A stretch of 64,000 bases of DNA from Hymenobacter mellowenesis (GCF_030581005.1 NZ_JAUQSX010000006.1:248001-312000); one strand, 5' to 3'. Positions 1 to 8,511 are shown, counted from the first letter of the stretch. Notes: generated by a model from the letters alone, not told the origin. Program-made: numbers and translations.

Positions 1-302
1 GTGTTTTTACCGGCGTGGGCCATGCTGAGGACGCCGCGCTCGTGGTACTGGTGGCCGCCGCTGGTTTCGCAGTCGATTTTGTAGCCGGGGCCGCCGGTGC
101 CGGGGTGGCCTTTGGCGCCGGCCCGGGTGTTGGGGCAGCCGCCCTGAATGACGAAATTCGGGATGACGCGGTGGAATTTCAGGCCATCGTAGTAGCCTTT
201 CTGGGCCAAGTCGGTAAAGTTTTTGACGGTGTTCGGAGCGTCCTGCTCGTAGAACTCAACCTTCATCACGCCTTTTTTGGTGTGGATTTCTGCGGTTTTC
301 AT
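1..302 (-). CDS. Peptidyl-prolyl cis-trans isomerase, cyclophilin type (C-terminus off the left edge)
   Basis: Cyclophilin-family prolyl isomerase that speeds cis-trans isomerisation of X-Pro bonds. The first 100 residues are visible: a strand pair around [18 protein letters not shown], then [13 protein letters not shown] near residues 43-55, which carries the catalytic Arg and the Phe/Gln of the active site, then the glycine-rich stretch typical of the family. There is no signal peptide, so a cytoplasmic single-domain form is likely. The start is the ATG at 302-300. The gene is cut by the window edge, so the full length cannot be judged. Confidence 0.9.
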   Translation of the reverse strand, partial: MKTAEIHTKKGVMKVEFYEQDAPNTVKNFTDLAQKGYYDGLKFHRVIPNFVIQGGCPNTRAGAKGHPGTGGPGYKIDCETSGGHQYHERGVLSMAHAGKN

Positions 303-473
303 GTATCGGAACTTGGTGGATTTAACGAATGATACGGCAAGCGCCGCACATTGGAGGGCGCGAAGGTAAGAAAACCGACCAGCATCGAAACAACCCTACG
401 GGGGCATTTGTCCGTAACCCTGAGCGCCACACTGGCATATACCCTTCTTACTTTTTTCACACCTGCGTTTTAC

Positions 474-1106
474 ATGAAAAAACATTTCGCTCCGCTACTC
501 GCTGCCCTGGCTACTTCGCTCCTAATGGCCAGTTGCGGCAACGACAAGCCCGCCACCACCGAAACCGGCGCGAGCACCGTCAACCCCGCCGACTCGCTCG
601 CGGCGCTGGCCGGTGATTCGGCCCGGATGGCCAAGCCCGGCGGCGTGATGGTGGACGGCGTGGCCATGACGGCCGACAAAAACATCGTCGAAAATGCCTC
701 GGCGGCCACCAGCGTCAGCACCCTAGTGTCTGCCGTGAAGCAGGCCGGCTTGGTGGAAACCCTGAGCGGCCCCGGCCCCTTCACTGTATTTGCTCCCACC
801 AATGCCGCTTTCGAAAAGCTGCCCAAAGGCGCACTAGCTGGCTTGATGGACGAGGCCAGCAAAGCGAATCTGAAAGGCGTGCTCACTTACCACGTCATCC
901 CTGGCCGCCTCGTGGCTGCCGACCTCAAGGATGGCCAAGAACTGACCACGGTGAATGGCGAAAAGCTGCACATCTCGGTGAAAGACGGCAAAGTGATGGT
1001 GAGCAACGGCAAGGATGCCCCCGCCACCGTGCAAATTGCCGACGTGATTTCCAGCAATGGCGTGACCCACGTCATTGATGGCGTGGTGTTACCGCTGGCC
1101 AAATAA
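474..1106 (+). CDS. Fasciclin (FAS1) domain lipoprotein
   Basis: A 210-residue surface or periplasmic protein. The N-terminus MKKHFAPLLAALATSLLMASC is a lipoprotein signal with lipobox LMASC, so Cys21 is the likely acylated residue. A low-complexity linker follows, then one FAS1 domain from about residue 65 to 208, with the H1 motif GPFTVFAPTNAAF, the YHVIPG motif and the closing NGVTHVIDGVVLP motif. FAS1 domains usually mediate adhesion or protein contacts. The reading frame is open further upstream from a TTG, but the ATG at 474 is preferred because it begins the signal peptide. It converges with rsgA across a terminator and a long inverted repeat. Confidence 0.9.
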   Translation: MKKHFAPLLAALATSLLMASCGNDKPATTETGASTVNPADSLAALAGDSARMAKPGGVMVDGVAMTADKNIVENASAATSVSTLVSAVKQAGLVETLSGPGPFTVFAPTNAAFEKLPKGALAGLMDEASKANLKGVLTYHVIPGRLVAADLKDGQELTTVNGEKLHISVKDGKVMVSNGKDAPATVQIADVISSNGVTHVIDGVVLPLAK

Positions 1107-1111
1107 GACGT

Positions 1112-1302
1112 CGTCATTGCGAGTGGAGCGTAGTGCAACGTGGCAATCCGTCCTCTCAAAACCAGATACGTCCTTGAGTGAAAAGCCCCAACTCTGAATA
1201 GAGTTGGGGCTTTATTGCGTTCATAAGGAAAGACTTTCTCACAACTCGAGGCTGGTCGCATTAAGAGGACGGATTGCCGCGGCCTGCGGCCTCGCAATGA
1301 CG
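1112..1302. repeat. Long interrupted inverted repeat (cgtcattgcgag family)
   Basis: Arms at 1112-1156 and 1264-1302 are imperfect reverse complements, beginning CGTCATTGCGAG and ending CTCGCAATGACG, with inner ends that read CAATCCGTCCTCT and AGAGGACGGATTG. The ~107-nt spacer holds a separate terminator hairpin. It lies between the convergent fasciclin and rsgA genes and is one of 16 such intergenic inverted repeats in the left 39 kb. Confidence 0.85.
1181..1214. terminator. Intrinsic terminator, bidirectional
   Basis: A perfect 14-bp stem (AAAAGCCCCAACTC and GAGTTGGGGCTTTT-like arm) with a 6-nt loop, flanked by A- and T-rich ends. It is placed between the convergent fasciclin and rsgA genes and could stop transcripts from both sides. 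Confidence 0.8.
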
Positions 1303-1316
1303 AGCTGGCGCAGGCG

Positions 1317-2276
1317 TTAATGCCGGTTGTCCTCGCCGGCCAGCATGCTGAGGTAGCTGTCGTAGCGGGGCAGGGCGATGCGGCCCTGGTCCACGGCTTC
1401 GCGCACGGCGCAACCGGGCTCGTGGGTGTGCTGGCAGTTATGATAGCGGCACTGGCCCAGCAGGGCGCGGAATTCGGGGAAGTAGCCGGCCAGCTCAGCG
1501 GGCGGCAGGTCGACGAGGCCCAGCTCCTTGATGCCGGGCGTGTCGATGATGAATGTACCGGGGCGCACTTCCAGCATTTCGGCGAAGGTCGTGGTGTGCA
1601 CGCCTTTGTCGGAAAAGTCGCTGATTTCGGCGGTTTTCAGGTCGAGGTCGGGCACTAGGGCGTTGATGAGCGTGCTTTTGCCCACGCCGGAATGGCCAGC
1701 CAGCAGGCTTACTTTGCCTTCCAGCAGCTGGTCGATTTCGGCCACGCCCTCGCCCAGGCTGGCGGCGCAGGTGCGGCTGGGGTAGCCCAAGCTGGCGTAC
1801 ATGCCCGCAATTTCGGCCTGGTAGGCAAAGCCTTCCTCGTCGTACAAATCCGTTTTATTGAACAGCAGCGTGACCGGAATGTGGTAGGCCTCGGCCGTGA
1901 CCAAAAACCGGTCGATAAACCCAAACGAAGTGGCCGGCGACACCAGCGTAACCACCAGCATGGCCTGGTCCAGATTGGCGGCTACGATGTGCACGTGGCC
2001 GGTTTTGTGCACCGAGCGGCGCACGATGTAGTTGCGGCGTGGGGCGATGTGCGAGATGACGCCCGCGCCCTCGGCCTGGGCCTCGACGGTGAAATCGACC
2101 TGGTCGCCCACGGCCAGCGGGTTGCTGGCTTTCAGGCCTTTCATCTTGAATTTGCCCCGCAGGCGGCAGCGGTACAGCTGGCCCGACGCTGCGCGCACGA
2201 CGTACCACGAGCCCGTCGATTTTACAACGACGCCGTGCAGCAGGGGCGGGGCAGATTGGGTGGTTTCTGAGTTCAT
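1317..2276 (-). CDS. rsgA: Ribosome small subunit-dependent GTPase RsgA
   Basis: Circularly permuted GTPase (319 aa) that acts late in 30S subunit assembly. An N-terminal OB-fold occupies about residues 12-85. The GTPase motifs come in permuted order: G4 NKTD at 140-143, then the P-loop GHSGVGKST at 194-202, then the DTPG switch motif. A C-terminal zinc-binding segment (CRYHNCQHTHEPGC) follows near 278-290. The start ATG at 2276 overlaps the TGA stop of waaA by one base (TGATG), so the two genes are probably translationally coupled. Reading can be extended further upstream, but only into the waaA coding region. Confidence 0.96.
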   Translation of the reverse strand: MNSETTQSAPPLLHGVVVKSTGSWYVVRAASGQLYRCRLRGKFKMKGLKASNPLAVGDQVDFTVEAQAEGAGVISHIAPRRNYIVRRSVHKTGHVHIVAANLDQAMLVVTLVSPATSFGFIDRFLVTAEAYHIPVTLLFNKTDLYDEEGFAYQAEIAGMYASLGYPSRTCAASLGEGVAEIDQLLEGKVSLLAGHSGVGKSTLINALVPDLDLKTAEISDFSDKGVHTTTFAEMLEVRPGTFIIDTPGIKELGLVDLPPAELAGYFPEFRALLGQCRYHNCQHTHEPGCAVREAVDQGRIALPRYDSYLSMLAGEDNRH

Positions 2277-3526
2277 CAGGGGGCAGCAGTGAGGCCGGGC
2301 AGCGCGGCCATGATGGTGCGGGTGGCGCCCGCCTGCCCGTGTACGTAATCGAGCAACACGTCTTGCAGCCGCAGCCGCAACTCTTCGTTGCGCAACAAAG
2401 GTGCGAAAGCCGCTTCCAGCTCCGTGGCATCGTGAATGGGGAAGGCGCATTTCAGCGCTACCAACTCTACGGCTTCCTGAAACTTGCCGTAAGTCGGCCC
2501 GAAAAACAGCGGCAGGCCAAAAGCAGCGGCCTCCAGCGTATTATGCAGGCCCTTGCCGAAGGCGCCGCCGATGTAGGCAAACTTACCAAACCGGTAGAGC
2601 TGGCTCAGCAAGCCCACGTTGTCAAACAGCAGCACGCGGGCCTGTGCGGCGTTGGCCGTGGTGGCCTGCGAGTAGCGCAGCACCTGGCCCGGCAGCGCGG
2701 CTTCCACGAGGCGCAGGTTGGTTTCGGTGATTTCGTGCGGGGCCACCAGCACCCGCAACTGCTGGTGTTTCTGGAGCAGCGGCGTGAGGGCCGGCAGGTC
2801 TTCGGGCCAGCTGCTGCCCACCACTAGCACCGGCGCGCCATCAGCCACAAAGGCATCGACCACCGGCAGCGGCCGGTGCGCCGAGGCTGCCGTAGCCACC
2901 ACCGTATCAAAGCGGGTATCGCCGGCCACGCTCACTTGCTGAATGCCGTGTTGGCGCAGCAGCGCCGCCGAGCTTTCATTTTGGGTGAAAATGTGGGCAA
3001 AACGCGAAAGAATTCGACGAAAGAAGCCGCCCCAAGGCTTGAAAAACATTTGGTCGGGCCGGAAAATGGCCGACACCACCACGGCCGGAATGCCGCGCCG
3101 GTGCGTTTCCGTCAGGAAATGGTACCAGAACTCGTACTTCACAAACACCACCAGCCGGGGCTGCACCGCATCGAGAAAAGCCCGGGCGTTGCCGCGCGTA
3201 TCCAAAGGCAGGTAGAAAATATAGTCGGCGCCCGGCCAGTTTTTGCGGATTTCGTAGCCCGAAGGGGAGAAGAACGTGAGCACCAGCTTGGTGCCCGGGT
3301 AGGCTTTGCGGTGGGCTTCAAGCAGCGGCCGGCCCTGCTCGAACTCGCCAAGCGAAGCGCAGTGGAACCACACGCGCGGCGCGGTATCGTTACTTAATGT
3401 TTGGCGAATGTAGGCCAGCAGGCCGCGGCGGCCGGCCACCCAAGCGGCCGCTTTGGGCACAAATGGCGCCAGCAGCCGCAGCAGCAGGCCATAAAGACCC
3501 AGGCCGATGTTATAGAGGAATAGCAA
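2276..3526 (-). CDS. waaA: 3-deoxy-D-manno-octulosonic acid (Kdo) transferase
   Basis: Membrane-anchored GT-B glycosyltransferase (416 aa) that transfers Kdo from CMP-Kdo to lipid A precursor, an inner-membrane step of LPS synthesis. It shows an N-terminal hydrophobic anchor, the conserved CASLGEFEQGRPL segment with the family's catalytic Glu, and a nucleotide-binding C-terminal half with LVVGSSWPED and NTLEAAAFGLPLFFGP. No ATG is available; translation seems to start at the TTG at 3526. A TAnnTTTG-type box lies only 4 bp upstream, so the mRNA may be leaderless. It is the first gene of an operon with rsgA. Confidence 0.93.
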   Translation of the reverse strand: MLFLYNIGLGLYGLLLRLLAPFVPKAAAWVAGRRGLLAYIRQTLSNDTAPRVWFHCASLGEFEQGRPLLEAHRKAYPGTKLVLTFFSPSGYEIRKNWPGADYIFYLPLDTRGNARAFLDAVQPRLVVFVKYEFWYHFLTETHRRGIPAVVVSAIFRPDQMFFKPWGGFFRRILSRFAHIFTQNESSAALLRQHGIQQVSVAGDTRFDTVVATAASAHRPLPVVDAFVADGAPVLVVGSSWPEDLPALTPLLQKHQQLRVLVAPHEITETNLRLVEAALPGQVLRYSQATTANAAQARVLLFDNVGLLSQLYRFGKFAYIGGAFGKGLHNTLEAAAFGLPLFFGPTYGKFQEAVELVALKCAFPIHDATELEAAFAPLLRNEELRLRLQDVLLDYVHGQAGATRTIMAALPGLTAAP

Positions 3527-3530
3527 GCCC

Positions 3531-3538
3531 CAAAATTA
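3531..3538 (-). promoter_or_regulatory. Candidate -7 promoter box for waaA-rsgA
   Basis: Reads TAATTTTG on the minus strand, a full match to the Bacteroidota -7 consensus TAnnTTTG. No clear -33 TTTG is seen; the upstream region is inverted repeat 3542-3619. The expected transcription start falls on or beside the TTG start codon of waaA. Confidence 0.45.
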
Positions 3539-3541
3539 CGC

Positions 3542-3619
3542 AGTAGCGTGAACTTTCAGTTCGCGTCCCCGCGCCGCTTGGCATTCTTTCCGGGACGCGA
3601 ACTGAAAGTTCGCGCTACT
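3542..3619. repeat. Inverted repeat, family B (gtagcg..actttcagt)
   Basis: Arms of about 28 bp at 3542-3570 and 3592-3619 around a ~21-nt loop. Each arm carries an inner palindrome of the type GAACTTTCAGTTC. The arm pattern GTAGCGnGnACTTTnAGTnCGCG is shared with the repeat at 5159-5242, so these two form one family. It lies between waaA and the peroxiredoxin gene. Confidence 0.85.
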
Positions 3620-3639
3620 AAGCTGAACCAGAAACGCCT

Positions 3640-4224
3640 TTAGTCCTCCGACGTTTCCTGCCAGTCGGCGGGGCAGGACTCGCCGTTTTTCTCGAAATGC
3701 TGCAAGGCATCAATCATGCGCAGGGCCTCGGTGAGACTGCGGCCTAGCGGCCGGTCATTGATGAGCTGGTGACGCACAATGCCGTCGCGGTCGATGAGGA
3801 ACAGGCCGCGGTAGGCGAGGGGCGAGCCCACGTACACCATTTCGCCCTGCTCGGTGTAGTCGTAGTGGCCGCCCAGCACGTCGTAGTTGGCCGAAATGGT
3901 TTTGGTCGCATCGGCCACCAGCGGGTACTTCACCCCGAAAATGCCGCCTTTCTCACGCGGCGTCAGCTGCCAGGCCAGGTGGGCGTACTGCGTGTCGGTG
4001 GAGCAGCCCACCACGGCCACGTTGCGTTTCTCAAACTCGGCCAGCCGGTCTTGGAAAGCCAGAATTTCGGTGGGGCACACCCGGCTGAAATCGGCGGGGT
4101 AGAAGTAGAAAAGAACGTGCTTTTTGCCCAAGTAGCGGTCCAGCGAAAAATCCTCTTCGAAGGTGCCATCAATGACGGCTGTGGCTTTAAAGGAAGGGGC
4201 GCGCTTGCCCACGAGAACTGCCAT
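3640..4224 (-). CDS. Peroxiredoxin, AhpC/TSA family (typical 2-Cys)
   Basis: Thiol peroxidase (194 aa) that reduces H2O2 and organic peroxides. The peroxidatic Cys50 sits in FYPADFSRVCPTEI, and a C-terminal Cys184 in GESCPADW is placed as the resolving cysteine of typical 2-Cys enzymes, which work as head-to-tail dimers or decamers. Thr in PTEI and an active-site Arg (in the AYRGLFLIDRDG region) are present. It is cytoplasmic, with no signal peptide. It appears monocistronic, flanked by inverted repeats on both sides. The electron donor (AhpF or thioredoxin) is not in the window. Confidence 0.94.
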   Translation of the reverse strand: MAVLVGKRAPSFKATAVIDGTFEEDFSLDRYLGKKHVLFYFYPADFSRVCPTEILAFQDRLAEFEKRNVAVVGCSTDTQYAHLAWQLTPREKGGIFGVKYPLVADATKTISANYDVLGGHYDYTEQGEMVYVGSPLAYRGLFLIDRDGIVRHQLINDRPLGRSLTEALRMIDALQHFEKNGESCPADWQETSED

Positions 4225-4277
4225 TTATTGCTTCTGTAAATGATGATAATGGCTGTGTGTACGCAAGAATTAAAGAA

Positions 4278-4370
4278 ACGTCATGTTGAGCGCAGCCGAA
4301 GCATCTTTACCGCAGTAGCAAATGAATTACTTGCGCGGTAGAGATGCTTCGGCTGCGCTCAGCATGACGT
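4278..4370. repeat. Inverted repeat, family A (gtcatgctgagcgcagc)
   Basis: Two 36-bp arms (4278-4313, 4335-4370) with few mismatches and a 21-nt loop. Arms run ACGTCATGTTGAGCGCAGC then CGAAGCATCTTTACCGC. The loop begins AGTAGCAAATGAATT, a motif that recurs in the loops of other family A copies. It lies between the enoyl-CoA hydratase gene and the peroxiredoxin start. Confidence 0.9.
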
Positions 4371-4382
4371 CCTGATTATGCA

Positions 4383-5156
4383 CTACTTCCCGATGAATTC
4401 CGGCTTGCGCTTCTCCACAAACGCGGCCATCCCTTCTTTCTGGTCTTCCGAAGCAAACGTGAGGTAGAAGTTCTTGCGCTCGAAATGCAGCCCTTCCTCC
4501 AAGTGCGTTTCAAACACGCGGTTGATGGATTCCTTGGCTAGGCGCGCCGCCACCGGGCTCATGGCCGCAATGCGGGCCGCCAGGCGGAAGGCCTCTTCCA
4601 GGTACTGGCCCACGGGCACCACGCGGTTCACCAAGCCCACGCGGTGGGCTTCGTGGGCCGAAATGAACTCGCCCGTGAGCACCATTTCCATGGCCTTGGC
4701 CTTGCCCACGGCCCGGGCCAAGCGCTGGGTGCCGCCCGCGCCGGGCATGGTGCCCAGCCTGATTTCGGGCTGCCCGAACTGCGCCGTTTCGGATGCCACC
4801 AGCATGTCGCAGGTCATGGCCAACTCGCAGCCGCCGCCCAGCGCAAAGCCTGACACCGCCCCAATCAGTGGCTTGCGAAACCGCCGAATCTGCTCCAGCG
4901 TGGCAAACCGGTCGTCAAGAAACATATCCACGGCCGTTTTACCGGCCATTTCCTTAATATCGGCCCCGGCCGCGAAGGCCCGCTCGTTGCCCGTGAGGAC
5001 GACCACACGCACTGCCTCATCGGCATCGAGCGCCTGTAGCGCGTCGCGGATTTCGCGGACTAATTGCCCATTTAAAGCATTGAGTTCTTTGGGCCGGTTG
5101 AGCTGAACGAGGGCCACGCCAGGCCGCGCCTGGGGCGTTACGAGGAGGAAATCCAT
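4383..5156 (-). CDS. Enoyl-CoA hydratase/isomerase family protein
   Basis: Crotonase-fold enzyme (257 aa) that adds water across 2-enoyl-CoA double bonds in fatty acid or amino acid catabolism. The oxyanion-hole segment AFAAGADIKEMA and the GFALGGGCELAMTCD segment are present. Both catalytic glutamates of true hydratases can be seen, one in GGGCELA and one in FGQPEIRLG, which favours hydratase over isomerase. Length is normal for mitochondrial-type ECH. It starts at the ATG at 5156. The exact acyl-CoA substrate cannot be told from sequence. Confidence 0.92.
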   Translation of the reverse strand: MDFLLVTPQARPGVALVQLNRPKELNALNGQLVREIRDALQALDADEAVRVVVLTGNERAFAAGADIKEMAGKTAVDMFLDDRFATLEQIRRFRKPLIGAVSGFALGGGCELAMTCDMLVASETAQFGQPEIRLGTMPGAGGTQRLARAVGKAKAMEMVLTGEFISAHEAHRVGLVNRVVPVGQYLEEAFRLAARIAAMSPVAARLAKESINRVFETHLEEGLHFERKNFYLTFASEDQKEGMAAFVEKRKPEFIGK

Positions 5157-5158
5157 AA

Positions 5159-5242
5159 GTAGCGCGGACTTTTAGTCCGCGAGTTAAAACGATGATTTTA
5201 AAAAGCCGACAGCTGAAGCCGCGGACTGAAAGTCCGCGCTAC
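5159..5242. repeat. Inverted repeat, family B; contributes the lysC stop codon
   Basis: Arms GTAGCGCGGACTTTTAGTCC at 5159-5180 and its complement at 5221-5242 around a ~40-nt loop. It is the same family as 3542-3619. The right edge includes the TAG stop (5241-5239) of the aspartate kinase gene, and the left edge is three bases upstream of the enoyl-CoA hydratase ATG. Confidence 0.88.
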
Positions 5243-6540
5243 GACGCCTGGCACACAAACTGAAACGTGCTGCGCGTGCGCTGCTCCAGCAGCAGGCGCT
5301 TGCCCGCCGTGAGCTGCGCAATGCTGGCCGCGTCGTAGTTTTTGATGGTGAAAAGCTGCACGCCGGTGTTGTAGTGCAGGGTAAACTGCTCGCGCAGCAA
5401 ATCGAGCAGCTGATGCACCCGCCGCTCCACAAAATCGGTGCACACCGAGAAGCTGATGGCCGAGTTCTGCATCACGTTAATCTTGAGTTTGGCTTGCGCC
5501 AGCGCCGCAAAAATCACGGCCAGATTCTCCTCCGAGATAAACGAAAAGTCCTTGCTGGCAAAGGACAGCAGACACTGGTCGGCCTTGCGAATGAAGGCGG
5601 GCGCCAGCGCCGGGTGCTGGCAGTCGTGAATGAGCGTGCCCTCGGCAGCCGGGTCCAGAAACGACTTCACGCGCAGCGGAATGTTGCGGTCGGCCAGCGG
5701 TTTCAGCGTTTTGGGGTGAATGACCGAGGCGCCGTAATATGCCATTTCGATGGTTTCGCGGTAGCTGATTTCCGGGTAGCGCACCGTGTCGGGGAAGATT
5801 TTGGGGTCGGCATTGAGCAGGCCCGCCACGTCTTTCCAGATGGTTACCGCCTCGGCCCGCAAGCAGTAGGCTAGGATGGCGGCCGTGTAGTCGGAGCCCT
5901 CGCGGCCGAGGGTGGTGGTGCGCTCCTTATAAATGGTTTTGGCGGGGTCCTGCGTCGTAGCCACTCCGTAGCTGGTGCCACCCAAAAAGCCCTGCGTAAC
6001 AACCGGCCCGGCAAGTAGCAATTCAGTCAGACCGTAGCGAACATTTGCCGCCGTCTTCTGCCAGTCTACCCGCGCCTCACGCCAGGAAGTATCGGTGCTA
6101 ATCAGTTGCTGACTGTTGAAGCTCTGCGCGCCGAGCGCATGGGCTACTAGCTGCGACGCGAGCATTTCGCCAAAGCTGACCACTTGGTCATAATACTCGT
6201 CATAATCATCAGTGGCCTTGATTTTCGCTAAACGCTGCCGCAGTTGGAGAAGTAGCTTATTGAAGTACCAGCCTATCGACGACTCCGAAGTCAATCCCAA
6301 TTTGGTGGCAGTTTGCTGATGAAACTGCTCCAGTAGCTGGAGCTGCGCCTCGTAGCTCTGTTGCTTGTACGCCAAGTCATAAATCTCCTCCAGCGCGTTG
6401 GTCGTCTTGCCCATCGCCGACACCACCACCACCAGCGGCCCCTGCGGCCCAAAGTCCCGCACGATGCGGCACAGGTTGAGAATAGCCGCCGCGTCTTTCA
6501 CCGACGCGCCCCCGAATTTGTACACCTGCAACTTTTCCAT
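5239..6540 (-). CDS. lysC: Aspartate kinase
   Basis: Monofunctional aspartokinase (433 aa) that phosphorylates L-aspartate, the first step toward lysine, threonine, methionine and diaminopimelate. The N-terminal kinase domain begins with KFGGASV and contains the LGREGSDYTAA and DPKIFPDTVRYPEISYRE segments. The C-terminal ACT region (from about residue 300, LLSFASKDFSFISEENLAVIF) probably binds an amino-acid effector. The ATG at 6540 is chosen; a TTG three codons upstream lies inside a promoter-like box and is unlikely to be used. There is no homoserine dehydrogenase fusion. The gene is monocistronic in this window. Confidence 0.94.
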   Translation of the reverse strand: MEKLQVYKFGGASVKDAAAILNLCRIVRDFGPQGPLVVVVSAMGKTTNALEEIYDLAYKQQSYEAQLQLLEQFHQQTATKLGLTSESSIGWYFNKLLLQLRQRLAKIKATDDYDEYYDQVVSFGEMLASQLVAHALGAQSFNSQQLISTDTSWREARVDWQKTAANVRYGLTELLLAGPVVTQGFLGGTSYGVATTQDPAKTIYKERTTTLGREGSDYTAAILAYCLRAEAVTIWKDVAGLLNADPKIFPDTVRYPEISYRETIEMAYYGASVIHPKTLKPLADRNIPLRVKSFLDPAAEGTLIHDCQHPALAPAFIRKADQCLLSFASKDFSFISEENLAVIFAALAQAKLKINVMQNSAISFSVCTDFVERRVHQLLDLLREQFTLHYNTGVQLFTIKNYDAASIAQLTAGKRLLLEQRTRSTFQFVCQAS

Positions 6541-6546
6541 CAGCGG

Positions 6547-6554
6547 CAAAGGTA
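6547..6554 (-). promoter_or_regulatory. Candidate -7 promoter box for lysC
   Basis: TACCTTTG on the minus strand, a full match to TAnnTTTG, ending 6 bp before the lysC ATG. With the usual box-to-start distance, the transcript would begin at or near the A of the ATG, implying a leaderless mRNA. The -33 element is not clear. Confidence 0.45.
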
Positions 6555-6689
6555 GGGGCGGCAGCAGGCTTACACGAAAGCTTTTGGCAACTGCGAAAAG
6601 CGCAAGAAAAGCCCGCCTCAGGCGCGTTGAGCAAACGTATGCGCTTAAAAAAGGGCAACTTCCTACAAAAAACTACGGTCCTGCCGGAG

Positions 6690-6697
6690 TAGCTTTG
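6690..6697 (+). promoter_or_regulatory. Candidate -7 promoter box for fbp
   Basis: TAGCTTTG, matching TAnnTTTG, 34 bp upstream of the fbp ATG. A recognisable -33 TTTG is lacking. Confidence 0.4.
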
Positions 6698-6731
6698 TTG
6701 TCCGTTCCCGCCACCTCATTTAGCTATTTAT

Positions 6732-7805
6732 ATGGACCACAACAAGCTGGCCTTGCCCGTTGGCACAACCCTCGACCGCTTCATCATGCGCAAGCAGGAA
6801 GACTTCCCCTACGCCACCGGGGAGCTTTCGCAGCTGCTGCGCGACATCGCCCTGGCCGCCAAAATCGTCAACCGCGAAATCAACCGCTCGGGCCTCATCG
6901 ACATCGCCGGCGCCTACGGCAGCCAGAACGTGCAGGGCGAAGACCAGCAGAAGCTCGACGTCATCGCCAACATCCGCTTCATCCGGGCCCTGCGTAACGG
7001 TGGCGAAGTCTGTACCATCATTTCGGAAGAAGACGACGAGATGATTCAGACCGGCAACAACCAAGGCAAGTACGTGGTGGCCATCGACCCGCTCGACGGG
7101 TCGTCGAACATTGACGTGAACGTGAGCATCGGCACCATTTTTAGCATCTACCGCCGCGTGTCGCCCACCGGCCGCGAGGGCACCGCCGCCGACTGCCAGC
7201 AGCCCGGCACCCACCAGGTAGCCGCCGGCTACGTCATCTACGGCTCCAGCACTATGATGGTGTATACAACGGGCAACGGCGTGAACGGCTTCACCTACGA
7301 GCACTCGCTGGGCGAGTTCTTTCTCTCGCACCCCGACATCAGCACCCCCAAAACCGGCAATATCTACTCCATCAACGAGGGCAGCTCCGACTCGTTCTCG
7401 CCCGGCGTGGCCGCGTTCGTGCAGCATTGTAAGGACAAGAGCTTCTCAGCCCGATACATCGGTTCGCTCGTGGCCGATTTCCACCGCAACCTCCTCAAGG
7501 GCGGCATCTACATCTACCCCGCCACCGCCAAAAACCCCACCGGCAAGCTCCGCCTCATGTACGAGTGCAACCCCCTGGCCTTCATCGTGGAGCAAGCCGG
7601 CGGCAAAAGCTCCAACGGCCACCGCCGCACTATGGAAATCGAGCCCCAGGCCCCACACGAGCGCTGCCCCGTCTTCATCGGCAGCAAAGAGCTGGTGGAG
7701 CAAGCCGAAGCCTTCATCGCTAAAGAAAAACAGGCCAAAGAAACCCCGGCTATTGAAGCACCTGTTAAGGAAGTAGCTCAGCCCAAAGTGGCTTTGGCTA
7801 AATAA
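6732..7805 (+). CDS. fbp: Class I fructose-1,6-bisphosphatase
   Basis: Gluconeogenic phosphatase (357 aa) converting fructose-1,6-bisphosphate to fructose-6-phosphate, Mg2+-dependent and cytoplasmic. Signature segments are [15 protein letters not shown], the metal-binding acidic pair in IISEEDDE, and [19 protein letters not shown] (about residues 117-135). The substrate-binding region NIYSINEG and the [19 protein letters not shown] loop follow. The last ~30 residues are an extra Lys/Ala/Pro/Glu-rich tail beyond the usual ~330-residue enzyme. The gene is alone, with its own candidate promoter and a strong terminator. Confidence 0.96.
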   Translation: MDHNKLALPVGTTLDRFIMRKQEDFPYATGELSQLLRDIALAAKIVNREINRSGLIDIAGAYGSQNVQGEDQQKLDVIANIRFIRALRNGGEVCTIISEEDDEMIQTGNNQGKYVVAIDPLDGSSNIDVNVSIGTIFSIYRRVSPTGREGTAADCQQPGTHQVAAGYVIYGSSTMMVYTTGNGVNGFTYEHSLGEFFLSHPDISTPKTGNIYSINEGSSDSFSPGVAAFVQHCKDKSFSARYIGSLVADFHRNLLKGGIYIYPATAKNPTGKLRLMYECNPLAFIVEQAGGKSSNGHRRTMEIEPQAPHERCPVFIGSKELVEQAEAFIAKEKQAKETPAIEAPVKEVAQPKVALAK

Positions 7806-7816
7806 CGAAGACGCCA

Positions 7817-7863
7817 GCAACAAAAAAGGCCGTTCCTGCATCAGGAACGGCCTTTTTTGTTGC
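7817..7863. terminator. Strong bidirectional intrinsic terminator
   Basis: A perfect 22-bp stem (GCAACAAAAAAGGCCGTTCCTG and its complement) with a 3-nt loop and a T6 run on each strand, between the convergent fbp and DUF5606 genes. Confidence 0.93.
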
Positions 7864-7877
7864 TTCAGAGACCTGGC

Positions 7878-8495
7878 CTACTCGGCCTTTTTGCGGCTTT
7901 TCTTGGCGGGCGCGGTGGCTTCCGGGTTGCCTTCGGCGGCCGGAGCTTCGTCGGCGGCGCCAATGACGCCACCCGTGCTCAGCGGCTCATCGGCTGCGGG
8001 CTCTTCAGCCGTTTTAGCCGATTTGCGCTTGGCTTTGGGGGCAGCCGTTTCTTCAGTAGCGAAAGTTTCATCCGCTTTTTCAGTGGCAGCAGCCTCGGCA
8101 GCCTGGTAAGGGCGGTTCTTGCTCACGATGCCGTACCAGGTGGCCAGCTTCTTGATGTCGGAGAGGTACACCCGGTCCCGGTCGTAGTCAGGAATCACGC
8201 CGGCCAGAAAACCGGTCAGCTCACCTTCGCTCGACTTGGCCGTCACCGGCGATTCGGCGCCGTGCTTCTGGTAAATGCGCTCAAACACCTCCGTCAGCGG
8301 CACCGTCTCCTCCGGGTCCTGGGTATAAATGGAAATTTCCGACAGCAGCGACACTTTGTTGCGAGCCGGGGCCAGCGTCCGGGTGGCTTTCTCGTCGAGG
8401 CTTTCCACCAGCACGCCGTGGCGGGCGGCGCGCACCAGGCGGTACAGGCCGGGCATGCCGCTGATGGCGGCCAACTCTTGCAATTCGTAGGGCAT
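7878..8495 (-). CDS. DUF5606 family protein with Lys/Ala-rich tail
   Basis: A 205-residue conserved protein of Bacteroidota with no established function. Residues 1-140 (MPYELQELAAISGMPGLYRLVR onward) form the conserved part, with an SH3-like beta-rich start and the ISIYTQDPEETVPL segment. Residues 140-205 are a low-complexity Ala/Glu/Lys/Pro tail with several KSRKKAE-like basic patches that could contact nucleic acid. The ATG at 8495 is chosen because upstream reading enters the inverted repeat at 8512-8597. There is no signal peptide. Confidence 0.8.
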   Translation of the reverse strand: MPYELQELAAISGMPGLYRLVRAARHGVLVESLDEKATRTLAPARNKVSLLSEISIYTQDPEETVPLTEVFERIYQKHGAESPVTAKSSEGELTGFLAGVIPDYDRDRVYLSDIKKLATWYGIVSKNRPYQAAEAAATEKADETFATEETAAPKAKRKSAKTAEEPAADEPLSTGGVIGAADEAPAAEGNPEATAPAKKSRKKAE

Positions 8496-8511
8496 TGTAC
8501 TTAAATGAAGA

